From Deinandra increscens subsp. villosa (taxonomy: Eukaryota; Streptophyta; Magnoliopsida; Asterales; Asteraceae), in assembly GCA_039602395.1 (NCBI GenBank), contig JBCNJP010000007.1, positions 125,662,952 to 125,726,951 on the forward strand: a DNA stretch of 64,000 nt, given 5' to 3'. Shown here one piece after another: positions 10,591-22,430 of the stretch (position 1 is the stretch's first letter; every line of letters starts with the position of its first letter). Below the pieces are notes generated by a model, which saw only the letters and a program-made list of their open reading frames with translations, did not search any database and was not told the DNA's origin. Made by a program: the position numbers and the translations under genes.

Positions 10591-11454
10591 ATTTAACAAA
10601 ATTGAAGATTTTAAAATTATTTATTAAAATAGATGCTTTTATAAGATTAATTAATTTTCTCTCTCATGTTCTTATTGGATAAAAAGTTTTTTATTTCAAA
10701 TTTACTTTTAAAAGAGGTTTCTAATGAAATTGTAAAAATATTTTCTCTCTCATGTTCTTTAATTGAGTTGTGACTTTCTTCTTCAAACTTGTTATTATTT
10801 GATAATCTCAGCATATCTTAACGGTTATTTAGATTAGATGTGGTCTAATTGCTTTTTAAAAGGTAGCACACATACATAAAAACAAAAACATAAATCCAAC
10901 TTTTTTTCTACTTCACATATGAATTTAAGGGGTAGTCGGCCCCATGTCATTTTCACCCCCGAATATCGTGCTTTGATTTTATATATGGACTTCAATATGT
11001 ATTGAAGCAAATTAATTTTAAAAAGTAGGTTTTTTTTTAATAAAAATACACTACTACAAAATCATTTATTAGATGCGGGCGAGGAGTATTTTTTTGATGC
11101 GGGCCGAGCCTAAACCGCATTTAAAGAAGGTTAACTGCATAAAAAAATTGGTACACAATATAATATTATTGTAGACCGCATCAAAAGGATCAAAATATGC
11201 ATTTGGAATATTAAATTATGTTCACAACCAATCGAAAACTATTTTAGAGTGTCTTGAAACAAAAGAGTAATTAAAAAATATAGACGAAAACCACCACGCC
11301 TCAAAAAAATAAATCTAAATAATATTTATATTAATTATTTGAAATAAGGTTTTTATTATAAGGATTTTGTATTGGACATATATTATAATATGAATATTAA
11401 TTACTTGAAAATATGAGTTTGTTATTGATAAATTGATAATTCATATATAATTTA

Positions 11455-11815
11455 AGAAAATTGTAATTTAATAATACAAGTTTTAAGTGATTGGCGGATA
11501 ATAATATGAGTTTCACATTTGCATCACAATAATACGAATTAAACATGTTGGTGATTATAATGATACGCCGTTAGTTTTTTATCTTTCGATTAGGGTTCGA
11601 ATCAACTCTAATCGGAAGATAAGAGAAAGAAATAAAAAGAAAGGGAAGAAACCTCATATTATTATCCTAATCGAACCCTAATCGAAAGATAAAAAATAAT
11701 GGTGTATCATTATAATCACCAACATGTTTAATTCGTATTATTGTGATGCAAATGTGAAACTCATATTATTATCCGCCAATCACTTAAAACTTGTATTATT
11801 AGATTTCAATTTTCC
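11455..11815. mobile_element. Foldback element, GGAAAATTGG family (copy 2)
   Basis: A 361-bp palindrome flanked by a perfect 9-bp duplication TATAATTTA (11446-11454 and 11816-11824). The ends are AGAAAATTGTAATTT and its partner, and the arms share AATAATACAAGTTTTAAGTG. It is nested in the CACTA element and non-coding. The 9-bp duplication places the family in the Mutator superfamily. Confidence 0.8.
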
Positions 11816-11884
11816 TATAATTTATAAAATTGAAACACTTTTTAGGATTATTCTTTCTCTTAACCATCCTCTATGTATATTAAC

Positions 11885-12300
11885 AAGTTGGTGACTCGTT
11901 CACGCTTTGCAGCGGGCCACTAGTTTTTGATGTGTTGGTGGCCAAAGTAGGAAACTAAAAAAATTGAAAACTCAAGGGGTGTTAACCGTAAAAGTGCAAA
12001 AGTTTCGTGTCCAAAGTATGAAACACAGAAGTAAATAAAAATAAAGTACAGAACTTTAAGGGTAAAAAACATAAATGTATAAAACATTGATGGCTAAAGT
12101 AGAAAAAAATACCAAAGTTGAAAACTTAAGGGATGTAAAACGTAAAAGTGTAAAAGTTTCGTGGCCAAAGTAGGAACAACAAAAGTTATTCCACTCAAAT
12201 TTAGTTGAAAACTTCAGGGGCAAAAACGTACATGTATAAAACTTTGTGACAAAAGTAGGAAACCACAAAAGTTACTAACAATAAAGTAAAAAAAAATAGG
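11885..12300. repeat. Helitron-like hairpin followed by degenerate GGCCAAAGTAGG repeats
   Basis: CGCTTTGCAGCG followed by GGCCACTAGT resembles a weak Helitron 3' hairpin plus CTAG-T at about 11904-11924. It is followed by three or four imperfect units of about 120 bp (GTGGCCAAAGTAGGAA ... AAAACTTAAGGG ... ACGTAAAAGTG). The same association (GCGGCGGGCCATCAG, then GTGGCCAAAGTCG) starts at 63905. Confidence 0.4.
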
Positions 12301-12335
12301 GTAAAAACGTTGTAGTTGTGTGAGCTGAGGATCGT

Positions 12336-15300
12336 CTACTCGGTCATGGTGAAATCTATGTAAGACGAGTATGAAATGAATAGACAAGATGTAAATACAA
12401 AGGCTTTTGTATTAGAATCACTCAGATAATTTACACTCTCAACACACATAGTAGAACTGACTAGCAATGTTACAGAAACTGAACAAGACAAGCTATTTAT
12501 AAACGTTTCTAAATGTGCGAACTGCACATCACACGAACTGCCACTTCGAGTCAGTTCGTGTGCACCTGAACTTGCAGTTCGGGTCAGTTCGTGAACAGAC
12601 ATATATGAAGCTTTATTTTGTTCTCGATACTTCATACGAAATAAAACATTAGTCGCTTTGGGATCGACCCGATCAACAGCTTCGGGTCGCCCGGTGTTTT
12701 CCACGTAGTCTTTGTTGGCCTCGGAAATAACTTTTGGTTTCCATATCATTGATGATTTTAATTTTTGATTAGAACCAGAATCACTTTCAACTGGTGTCTT
12801 TGGTTTAGACCAAAACGACTTACTAGTTTATTTATACGTTAGAGACCATGGTTCATCAAAATTTTTACCGTTTGCATCAACATATTTGGCATTGTTGTGG
12901 ATATATGCAGTCGTAGGACAATTGACTGCAAGATATCCATGTCAACGAAATGCATAGCCTCTAAGGATCCAGCTTTAGATTTCGCACATTCTTCAGTTAA
13001 TTCATTTTTTTTGTTTCATCAAATTGTCATTAACATGAACCAAATCATAATACTTCTTCTGAAAATCTTCTAATTCTTGCTTCAACACACCAATTTCTTC
13101 AGTTGATAACTGGAAATCTCTTTCTAAACTTGCATTGTTGTTGCTTGAACTCACACATCCAGAACATTTAGATTCTCCATCCTTTTGACTATTGGTCACT
13201 TTTGTCTGAACTTCTTCGACCGTTGTTGCTTTAGAACTTGATTCAGAATCAGTCCGAATGCTATCATCTAAATGACGAGTTGTTAAAGCCACTGCTTCAT
13301 TATCAGTATTTGCTTCACTAAAGTTGAAGTTTAAACTTGCATTTTGCCTAAATGCATGATCTGCATTCCAGGCAAATTCATTTGGATGGCAAAATATCTC
13401 TGCCATTCGATCATCCATCGAAACAAATGCTTGTTGATTTGGAGTAGATTTGCTTGTGGAATTGATAACCAAATGAGCATGTGATCCAGAAGACATATTA
13501 TGAGATGACTTGAGACATTCACGAGCAAAATGTCCATACATCGAACATTTAAAACAATTGACCTTTGATTTATCTAAACCAATTGTTCCATCTTGATTCA
13601 ATATCTTCTTCCCTGTTCTGTTAAAGAATTTATTCGTTCTTCTAACTAGCATCGCATACTGCCAATTCAAATTCTCTCTTCCAAATGATCATAATCAATC
13701 TAATCATAATCCTCCTCTGTAAATTCTGCATTACTAACTGAACCAGTAATAACTCCAAAATATGAAGATACCAATGCAGTCATCAATGCCACATAATCAT
13801 CAGTTGTCTTAATAGATAAGGCATTTTGTGACACCTCGTCCGAAAATCCAGGTTAAACCATCTACTTTGACTTTTAATTAAGTATTAATTATGCTTTATC
13901 TGATCTGATTTCTGTCTAAACTGTTAATTACTGTGCCTGACTGTTAACTGATGACGTAAACCTAATCTCGCGTTTGTACCAGAAGCGTATACATGTTAAA
14001 AACATAATGATTTCATGTGTCAATCATGGAACTTCAATAACAAGAAAAATAAATATAAAATGTATTTTTATATTTTATCCGGAACTGGTGTCGAACATTT
14101 ATATAATCGACACGTCAAACTGATAAGCGACCGATCATCTAAAACTATTCGGTTTTAATCAATATGAACGGTCGAGCTTAAAACTCTTACAAACTGACAA
14201 ACTGAAAACGTTATCCGTAACCCGTTCAAAAACTGAAAAACATAACTGATTTCTGAAAAACTTTTATAATCAACTTAAACAAATGTTTTTATGAAATAAA
14301 AACATCACGAACTAAAATCGTTGTCAAAACTTATGCCAAACTCCAACCGAACACCTAATTGGGCCCGACTTGGCCCAATAGGCCCAAGAAGCCTAAAACA
14401 ATGAAACCGAGCCCAAAACCTTGACCCATTACTCAAACATGATACTCCGACCAATCGTGGCGACCCGTAACTTCAACCGATGCAAAACGGGCCCGGGCCT
14501 CGAACCGGTGCCCCGTTTGGGCCCGTACGACCCATAACCGACGGACCGGCCTAGTTACATTTTCTTTAAATGATTTGGCCCAATAAAAAGCCCAAAGCCC
14601 AATCGGTTTATTTTTATAAATTAAACCCATCAAACTTGTATTAATTTTAATAATATGATTATCATCTTTTATATTTTTATAAAAATTAGTCATGAACTTG
14701 TATAAAATTGTATACAACAATTATTCATGAAAGTTGTAGGTTATTTCACCTCAAATATTTACAAGCTTTATAAACTTTCACTTAGCCTACTATATTTTAT
14801 AAACCATGACAACTTTTATAAACAAAGACTTTTATTTATACAAACAAGTACTTGCACATTTAAATTTTTATAAAAACTTACTAAATGTAGTGATGGTAAC
14901 TTGTGAAGAAAACATGACCATCTCACCTTACCATTTAGCTAGCTAGACAATAATCATTCTCAAGTAGTGATGGAAGACTTGTCCATCCTTCCATCCACCA
15001 ACTCACTCATCTCCCTTGACTTCTTTTACTTGAAACAAGAACCAACCACCCTTTCACCCTTCTCTTCTTCTCTTCTTTCTTCCTGTCGAGCAAATCACAG
15101 CCATCCCCACTCTTCTTTTTCATAGCCATCACCAACATCCTTAACCACCACCATCATCCTTAACCCCCGCCACCTTCAACCATCACCATGAATTACCACC
15201 ATCACCTCCCTCTTTCTCTTACGTGAACCCACACCCACCGTCACCTCTCGAATTTTCAGATTTACCGGCGATAAATGTTGTAGGAGGTGTAGAACTTAAA

Positions 15301-15655
15301 ACATTTGACTTCACAACATTAATGGTAGAATCATTTTCACCACGATACATAACAGGATTCTGGATTTACGTAGGAAGTGACTTATTCACGGTTAACTCCA
15401 TATCTCTTGCTTCGATTCTTTGAATCAAATCATTGAATGGCAAACCTGGATAATCCTTATCATGGGTAATCATCATGACATAGTTTTCCCAGTTCTCAAG
15501 TAATTCCTCCAAAATCTATTTCAAATCCGCATCTTCCTTTGTAAGACTCATCAAACTCATTTCACTCATCAAATGTGCAAATCTTACAATCAGATTTGAA
15601 ATTGGTTCATTTTGATAATGTTTGAAACTATCAAATTCCTTTTTCAAAACTTTTT
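12336..15655 (-). pseudogene. Decayed copia-type gag, interrupted by an insertion
   Basis: The minus strand encodes broken pieces of a Ty1/copia gag. The first piece (about 15655-15270) is the N-terminal UBN2-like region. After an insertion it resumes from 13830. The longest open piece (13670-13002) has the zinc knuckle CFKCSMYGHFAREC (CX2CX4HX4C) and a C-terminal coiled-coil-like EELKQELEDFQKK-type stretch. Further homologous but frameshifted sequence runs to about 12560. Stops and shifts are numerous. No protease, integrase or RT follows, and no LTRs bound it. It lies inside the CACTA element. Confidence 0.65.
13838..15247. mobile_element. Insertion in the gag remnant, possibly LTR-like
   Basis: The gag homology stops and restarts at copies of CACCTC (13832-13837 and 15242-15247), which suits a 5-6 bp target duplication. 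The inserted 1.4 kb has no coding signature. It contains GGCCCAATAGGCCC-type text and a C-rich, leader-like end. It could be a solo LTR, but clear TG...CA ends were not found. Confidence 0.35.
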
Positions 15656-15935
15656 GTCACACACAGGTGAGCGGACGCAAGTCACCGTCCTAGCATACAT
15701 ATCCCTAATAATGTCAATATATCTCCTGGGGACCCCTCGATCCTCAAGACAATCCCAGATCAGCCGTCGTGGGACGCTATTGTAAGCCTTTTTAAGATCA
15801 ATGAAACCATATGCAAATCTCGCCTCTACTCCCGGTACTTCTCCATTAGTTGCCTTAGGATGTGTATCGCGTCCATGGTGGACCGCCCTGACATGAAACC
15901 AAATTGGTTCACTCTAACATGGTATGATTCTCTTC
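15655..15935 (-). pseudogene. LINE reverse transcriptase fragment
   Basis: The minus strand encodes, across at least one frameshift and one stop, QFGFMSGRSTMDAI, LRQLMEKYRE and then LKKAYNSVPRRLIW with RYIDIIRDMYA. These are RT blocks of plant non-LTR elements around the fingers and palm. The GRST and FIDLxKAYDSVPR motifs are diagnostic. Only about 90 codons remain. Confidence 0.7.
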
Positions 15936-17995
15936 TTTATAACTCTTTCCTAAAGTTTAATGCCATGAAATAGTCCGATGTGTAAATTGATTTGATCAAT
16001 TTGTATAACTCTGAATTTTAAATTGTTAATATAAACTCAGCTAGGTAAAACTTGTTTTGTAAGTCATTGTTAAGTTGAATTCCACTAGAAAACCTAACAC
16101 TACCATATTACTCTTTTTATAATACCACGTATAGCTTATATATATTATTTGATATTTTTATAAAACACATAATATTATGTTTTATTTAAGTTCTAATTTA
16201 TTATTTATAATATCCTATTTACATCAAGTTTAATTATTTTTTTATAAAAAACTTTTTAAACAAATAATTTTTATTTTTCATATCTTTCTAAGATTAAGCC
16301 CCGCCCAAATTTTTTACTTCCCTCTATTTTTCGGTCATTTCCCTCCTTAAATTTTTTCAAACAATTTCATCCCCTTGATCTCCTGAAATCACTCAGTTAT
16401 AGACGTGTGCTCCCAAAATCCCACTGATCTCTTCTCAGTGTTGCGAACGATGTTGAAGGTCATACATACAATCCAAAGCCGTTCCAAGAGAGATAACTGG
16501 TAAGAGAATCTCCCAGATCTAAGGTGAAATACCCACGGTTTTATGCACACAACCTAGCTAGCCCTAGTGTTGATGGTTGTGGCGGTAGTCCCGTGACTAC
16601 CAGTAGTCTGTTAGTTTCTTACAATACCGACATTTCGATTTTAGTTTCGAATCATCGCTTGATCCTCCAGCTATGCTCCATAATTCTCAGGTAAAATCGT
16701 TATAATCTGAACTTATGAATGTTCTTTCAGTATTTGAACTTTTTATTTATTGATTCACACAGTGGGCGCCGTTCAATTTCAATTCGTTTTTACGGTGTTT
16801 TGTTAGTGATCTGCACCTGCACCTTCTTGAAGATGCAGTTTCCTACCATACTTGAGCAGAAAACAGGGTTAGATCCTCTTTCTCCTATCTTTGATTTCTA
16901 GTTATACAATCCCTAACTTTTTTGCACTGTCGAAAACACCAAATTCTGCGCTTTTTTGCGGTTTATGATTCTGAAATTTATCCTACATATACATTTTGTT
17001 AAAAGTTCAGATTAGTTATTATCTCCATGGGACATCCTTAAAAAAACATCGGTTATTGAATTGCTCAAGGTAACTGAAATGTTAGTGCTTTAAACTTGTA
17101 TCCTTGACTCCTTTCCGCAACCAATTTTGTCACTTTTACCCAAACTAAGGCTTTTCAAAAGGCCACCAGTTAAAGTCATACTTCAATGGAAGGCTCTTCT
17201 TGTCAAAGGAGATTTTTCTTTTTCACCAATCATAGTTTATTTGAACACTGTGTGGTGTAAACAAAATATTATTATTTTGATATCTTTGTTAACTGTAGTG
17301 TTTGAATACATAGTCACATTCAGTGGAAAATGGTTTTTTTGTTTTTTTTTTTGTGTGGCCAACTTCTGACTTTCATGAACCAGAGTTTGGAATTGTGGCA
17401 TCGCAAGTTTGCTGGTTTAATTGCAGGTGTATGGGTACAATTGCAAGTTTAACAGTTAAATGGTTGGTTTATGGATTCAATAGCATGTTTCTTGAATCGA
17501 TTGCAATTATATGGATATGCCGGTTCTGATTTTTTCCTGTTCAAGTGACTGTTTTCTGGGTTATTGCAGATTTCTAGATGAACAAACATTAGGGCATGAG
17601 GTATACTCATGCCATGTTAACTTGTTAACATTGCCACGTAGGCGCCACCTCATTTTTAACATAACACAAAAATGGTTAACACATGAAGGGTATACTCATG
17701 CCATGTTAACTTCTTTTTAATATATTTTTTTTTTAATTTCCGAAAAAATGGTTAACACATGAACGATCCTTTAAGGTTTAAAAAATTGACCGTTAGCACA
17801 TCTCCCCACAAATGACGCCCGTTAACATCTTCACGCACCCTTTTGGCGCCGCTATATAACGCGGGGGAGGGGCGGTATTTGGCGCCGATGATGCCGCCAA
17901 AAGCGCATCTTGGCGCCTTCAACGCATGCACACCGTATGCTCTTATATGATGATGTTCTTAAAAAGAACTAATAATCTTGTGTAAGTACTAAGTA
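15936..17995. other. CACTA interior, transcript-like non-coding sequence
   Basis: From about 16290 the text resembles a plant gene leader with introns: C/T-rich segments, TCTCAG followed by GTAAAATCG at 16684-16700, and short open pieces. No protein family is recognisable. GTATACTCATGCCATGTTAAC occurs twice (about 17600 and 17690). A CpG-rich patch with repeated TGGCGCC lies at 17815-17925. Confidence 0.35.
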
Positions 17996-18447
17996 GTGTG
18001 TTGTCACCCTCAATCATGAATCATCAGATCTTCTGTACATGGCTTTTAGGTATGGTTTTCTTCTTGCTAATTGCCATTAATCCCTAATCTGAACTAGAGA
18101 GTTAGGTGATTCAAGATGCTTGGGAAATAGAATATACATGGATAATGGTTGAGGTATGTTTTCTATTACTGAGTCCATTGATTTTCTTAACTTAAAAATA
18201 ACTAATTGGTAATTTATTGTAGTGTGTTGTTACCCTCAATCATGAATCATCACATCTTCGGTATTTGGCTTTCAGGTATGCTGTTCGTCATGCTAATTCC
18301 CATTGATCCCTAATCTGAACTAGAGAGTAAGGTGATTCAAGATGATGGAGATATAGAATATACATGGACAATGGTTGAGGTATGTTTTCTATTACTAAGT
18401 CCATTGATTTTATTAACTTATAAATAACTAATTGGTAATTTATTGTA
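17996..18447 (+). repeat. 226-bp tandem duplication with splice-like borders
   Basis: Two head-to-tail units start GTGTGTTGT at 17996 and 18222, and the start of a third (GTGTGCAC) is at 18448. Each unit begins after a TTTATTGTA(G)-type acceptor and has GGTTGAG followed by GTATGTTTTC, a good donor. The duplicated block therefore looks like one exon plus intron. The units are about 90% identical by eye. Confidence 0.75.
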
Positions 18448-19030
18448 GTGTGCACAACAAAAACAATTCTGGAAATGGAGCTACATGGTGATGAAATTTA
18501 CGGCCATCTTTGTCTTGGTGCTTCAACAAGACTTTTAAGAAATTGTAAGAATTTAAGATATGTTTATGTAGTTTCTCTATTACTATATAAAACATATTCT
18601 ATTTTAAATCTAAATTTTTCAATCTGATTTTTTAGATTTGGCATTTCACAAAAGGCGCGGAGCGGATATTGTTAAACAAGAGTATATCTACCTCACATTC
18701 CATATCTTAATCCCGATGCTTTTGGAAGATGGTTTGAAATCGAAGTCAAGTTAAGAGATGGTTATTTTTATAGATTGATGATTTTGAATTTGTCAATGTT
18801 TTATATGTAAAACTTGAGTTTTCATTCTTGGATTGAAATGTATTCACTGTATTGATTTATGGCATTCAGAGTGTTAATTGGTTTTGAGCTTCTTTTTAAC
18901 AAGATTCCTGAATATTAAAACTCCAATTATCAATTTGGCTGGCATATCGGTTAATAAAGCAGCTATATTAGGCACCAAAAAGAAATCATTTATTAAATAT
19001 TGTTAATTATTAATATTAATTATTCATGAT
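18448..19030. other. CACTA interior, right part
   Basis: Exon-like pieces alternate with AT-rich stretches (for example after TTTTTTAG at 18635). No frame longer than about 30 codons and no family were recognised. Confidence 0.3.
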
Positions 19031-19356
19031 TGAATGTTCATAACCGCATCCAAAAATGAATTGAGAACCGCAACATTTAGTCAAAATTAATAGTTTATTA
19101 ATTATTACATAATAAAACTTTTAATGCGGTTGTTATTAAATGCGGTTCAACAAACCGCATAAAAAAAGAATTTTATTTTTTGAAGCGCCAACTTTTACTG
19201 CGGTTGCTAACCGCATTTAAAATTCAAAATCACCGCATCTAATAACTTGTTTTCTACTAGTGATAAAAAGTCACCAACCATACCATATATGACTATAGTT
19301 CCAAATATAACAAAAGAAAATATGAAACATAATTTGCAGCGAAAAAAGGAAATCAA

Positions 19357-19840
19357 TTAATATTGAGGTTTTTTAAAGTGTAGAGGTATTCCCATGTTGT
19401 GAAGCTTGGTACAGCAAGGAGTTGCCATGTCTGGATAGCCTTTAAGCCGCCTGATATTATACCACAACAATTCATCAACAGTCTTCTTGGAGTCTTTGCA
19501 CCATGATTTTATTCTGAATTATGATCATACCAGTAGTACCCATCCTCCTCCTCTGCAGATTATAAACAGCTAATTCCAATTCGGACTTTAATAATGGATG
19601 ATGATGTTCTGCCCAGGCGGGCGTGTGATCATCTATTGGAGGAGGAGGAGGAGGAAAAAGACGCACACATATGAGCAATCCAATTACCAGGAACGTCCAA
19701 AGAATTAGCACCGCCCGGCGGTCGACTTTAAGCCCTTCGCCTATGCTATCAGCATTGATATAATGGCCGCCCGTGTCATCGTCGTCATCGACGAGGAGCA
19801 TAAAACAATCGTCTGTGTCAACATGATGATCAGCATCCAT
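19357..19840 (-). pseudogene. Frameshifted paralogue of the 8.3-kb membrane-protein gene
   Basis: Starting at ATG 19840 (minus), the frame encodes an acidic N-terminus (DDDDDTGGHY), one membrane segment (about residues 45-62, VLILWTFLVIGLLICVRLF), a PPPPPP run with DDHTPAW, and ends in KIMVQRLQEDC with TGA at 19477-19475. Downstream, in another frame, homology continues: ELLWYN, then RLKGYPDMATPCCTKLHNMG, to a stop at 19357. Compared with the 8.3-kb gene, about 2 bases are missing right after the QEDC codons. The simplest reading is a broken C-terminus, or a truncated 121-residue protein that keeps the membrane segment. A sequencing error at this point is possible. Function is unknown. Confidence 0.7.
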
Positions 19841-20556
19841 CTTAATCTTAATTATTTTGACTTAATTAGGGTTTGCTTTGCTTTATGATCATATATATGA
19901 TGAATGGCCGGCAACCAACATAGATTCATATATATAGATAGTTGTACATCTCAACCTCCAATCTCTTCATATATTTTAATAAGATAGATGATATATATTC
20001 CTTCCTAAAAATAAAACAAAATAATAATAAAAAATAAAAAAATCCATTTACTTTTTCTTCAAGGAACTCGATCGCGTATTGAATAAATATATAAATTATT
20101 TTACTTCTATACTATAAAAGGAACTTTAATAATTAGAAGATTTACGTTTTAAATATAAATTCTTATACGAAAATAATTGTTTTGACAAAAATATATATCT
20201 AATAGTGTGTATATATATATATATATAGACTCACGCATATATGGACATGATTATGATCATATAAAAAACCCAAAGTTTTACGTACGTAAAAACTATAATA
20301 ACAACACTTATTACTTATTTCAAAGATCTTTTTATATTAGCTTTAAAAAATTTACTAGATATAGAATGCACTGTAAAAAAATTACAAATAAAAAGTACAA
20401 TTTTGGTATTAAAGATCTAAAAACGTAAAAAAAAAAATATACTAAAATAATTGATTTTCAAGAGAACTTGATCCGAAAAGAAAAAAGGTGACAACTGTCA
20501 TCACCTCATTAAATCCAAGAGAAAAAAATGCATGTCACTTAAAACACGACGCGCAA
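19841..20556. other. Flank of the broken gene, AT-rich
   Basis: On the minus strand a TATATATAG stretch (about 19929-19938) lies some 90 bp before the ATG and may be a TATA box. The segment 20191-20311 is repeated at 20899-21021. No gene was seen. Confidence 0.4.
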
Positions 20557-21021
20557 TTTTGCGAATCATAAATGCACGTCACAAGGAAATGACGCACAAA
20601 TCCATCTCTTCTCACTTTATGACGGGGCTCTCTTGACGCGCAATTTACACGTCATCTATATACCACTTTATGAGGCTTATTACGCGTCATAAAATGACAT
20701 TTTTTTAGCAGTGTATTATGGTGTTAACCATTAGTAGAGAACAAAAGATTTCTTTTAGAATCGTATGATGTATGATTTTAAACGAAATTTTTTTAATTTT
20801 GCCACTAAAAATCCTAATGGGATGAACAGATATGGACAAAAGGCCATGAAATTGTCATGAAACATTTGTTAATATGAGGGTTTTTTTTAGAGAGATATAA
20901 TATATATATTTAATAGTGTATATATATAGACTCACACACATATATATGGACATGATCATGATCATATAATAAAAAAAAACCAAGTTTTACGTAAAAACAA
21001 TAACAATGTTGAATAACAACG
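20191..21021. repeat. Flanking direct repeats around copy B
   Basis: TAATAGTGT ... ATATATAGACTCAC ... GGACATGAT ... GATCATATA ... AAGTTTTACGTA occurs at 20191-20311 and again at 20899-21021. The copies flank the long repeat copy B. Confidence 0.6.
20557..20895. repeat. Long direct repeat with a CACTA-like terminus, copy B
   Basis: Same orientation as 10253-10590. Its terminus at 20713 is mutated (CACTGCTAAAAAAATG on the minus strand). Shared flanking text includes GAACAAAAGATTTC, GTATGATGTATGAT and TAAAAATCCTAATGG. Confidence 0.6.
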
Positions 21022-21183
21022 GTCTAATATATAATAAGATATGAACATAAGAATATAGAGAGAAAAAGTGAATTGAGTCATTTCATTCATCGCTCACATA
21101 ACTCACAAAACCACTATTTATAGGGCTAGAATAATATACAACATAAATATGATGGAGAATTAGTAATATTCCTCATATTATCA
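21007..21183 (-). mobile_element. Short LTR (177 bp) of a copia-like element, 3' end
   Basis: On the minus strand the LTR begins TGATAATATGAGG right after a G-rich polypurine tract and ends TTCAACA. It contains CTATAAATAGTGG as a TATA box. Beyond the tract (21220-21300) is the conserved 3'-internal text CTCATTAAAAACC ... AGAAAAACCCAGTG seen near copia 3' LTRs. The partner LTR and pol were not found, so it is a truncated copy. Confidence 0.55.
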
Positions 21184-21191
21184 TAATAACG

Positions 21192-21207
21192 CCCCCCCCC
21201 CCCCCCC
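21192..21207. repeat. Poly-C tract (16)
   Basis: Sixteen C in a row, which on the minus strand expands the polypurine tract of the adjoining LTR element. Confidence 0.9.
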
Positions 21208-22430
21208 GACTATCCATAGAATGAAATATATTGTTTTTTCAATACGCTTGGAGATGTTGCCTCATTAAAAACCGTACTAGAAAAACCCAGTGCGACAAAA
21301 CCATAGTTAAGGTGAGTAGCATCGATCTTCTGTGAAAATTTGGTCAGTACTTTTGTAGTGGTTGATTTGCTTCTTGATCACTTAATAATGTGCAATTCCT
21401 TAAGCATACCAATGTTATACAATCTTCATGTAAAACTCCCGAACTTTAGCGAAGTGCGTTTCAAAGCTTATAACTGATTGGGGTATGAAGTGACATTTTC
21501 AGTTGTAGATAGCCTCAGTTCTCGGCTCCAGTTATCGTTCTTATCAATACAGCTCCAACACCTTATAAAGTTGTTCACTTCCTCATGCCTCATCTCAAAA
21601 ATAAGTACGAAAAGGTTCAAAATGGTGCTTTATACCGATGTTGTATTACCTGCATTTAAATGACTAACAAATTGTTTCGTTGGGTTAGTAAAATACAAAT
21701 CTATACATTTATACTTTTAAAGAATTTTTTTTAACACATTCCAATATCTCTTCATTGGACATGAGCAATATCATGCAAATAAATAAATGTATCTAGTAAA
21801 AAAAAGGTAACGCAATAAGTGCATATAGTTGTAGTGCTTCAACCTCAATTTTTTATTCCTTGAAAATGGTCATTTTATATATCCAATAATCTGAGAATCT
21901 TTAGCATATATGATGGATGATTATATTTCCACATATACTCTTCAACATTTTTAGATATAGCTTTATTGATTTATATAAACAGTTTTATACAAATGCTTGG
22001 CCTCCTCAAGAGATATTATCAACATATAATATTATAACCATAAACCCTGAGATTGTTCTTATGGCATATGGACCACTTACATGATACTTATATCTTTGTA
22101 TTCTGAGATAATCATGCGTCGATATCAAACTTAACAGAACTATTTTTAGATCATACACAAACATGTTAAGTTTACATAATATATTCTCAAGAGTTTATAC
22201 AAATTCTTAAGACATTTATAATCCATTATGGACTAATTTCCATCATGACTACATATGCATTCATTCATGAGTGTGAGGCATCACCCAAACTTACTGTGTG
22301 TTTGATTGGATCACTGTGAGTCTAGAACGAGAAAATGATTGAACATAGTATGAGAGTCATGTCTCATAGTTCATAGATGTCTTATACAGAAAGGATCAAG
22401 TGACTTTATGCATATGATGTGTTCGGAACT
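21208..22430. other. Retroelement-derived, decayed
   Basis: The first about 150 bp is copia 3' internal sequence (minus). The rest has no frame over 61 codons and is probably old retroelement sequence, but no motif is left. Confidence 0.3.

Larger units (their letters stand above)
11049..19262. mobile_element. Non-autonomous CACTA (En/Spm) transposon, 8.2 kb
   Basis: The left end CACTACTACAAAATC and, at the right, the complement of CACTAGTAGAAAAC form TIRs that match at 25 of 30 positions, including TTATTAGATGCGG. They are flanked by the 3-bp duplication ATA (11046-11048 and 19263-19265). Subterminal repeats of CCGCAT(C/T)TAA and TGCGGTT lie within about 130 bp of the left end and 250 bp of the right end, as expected of CACTA elements. 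I see no transposase. The interior contains a foldback insertion (11455-11815), copia gag remnants, a LINE fragment and a transcript-like region with a 226-bp tandem duplication. Confidence 0.8.

Noticed and set aside
12336..12749. A 137-residue minus-strand protein
   Set aside because: It fits the decayed copia gag/pre-integrase region and reads into unrelated sequence. It is not an independent gene.
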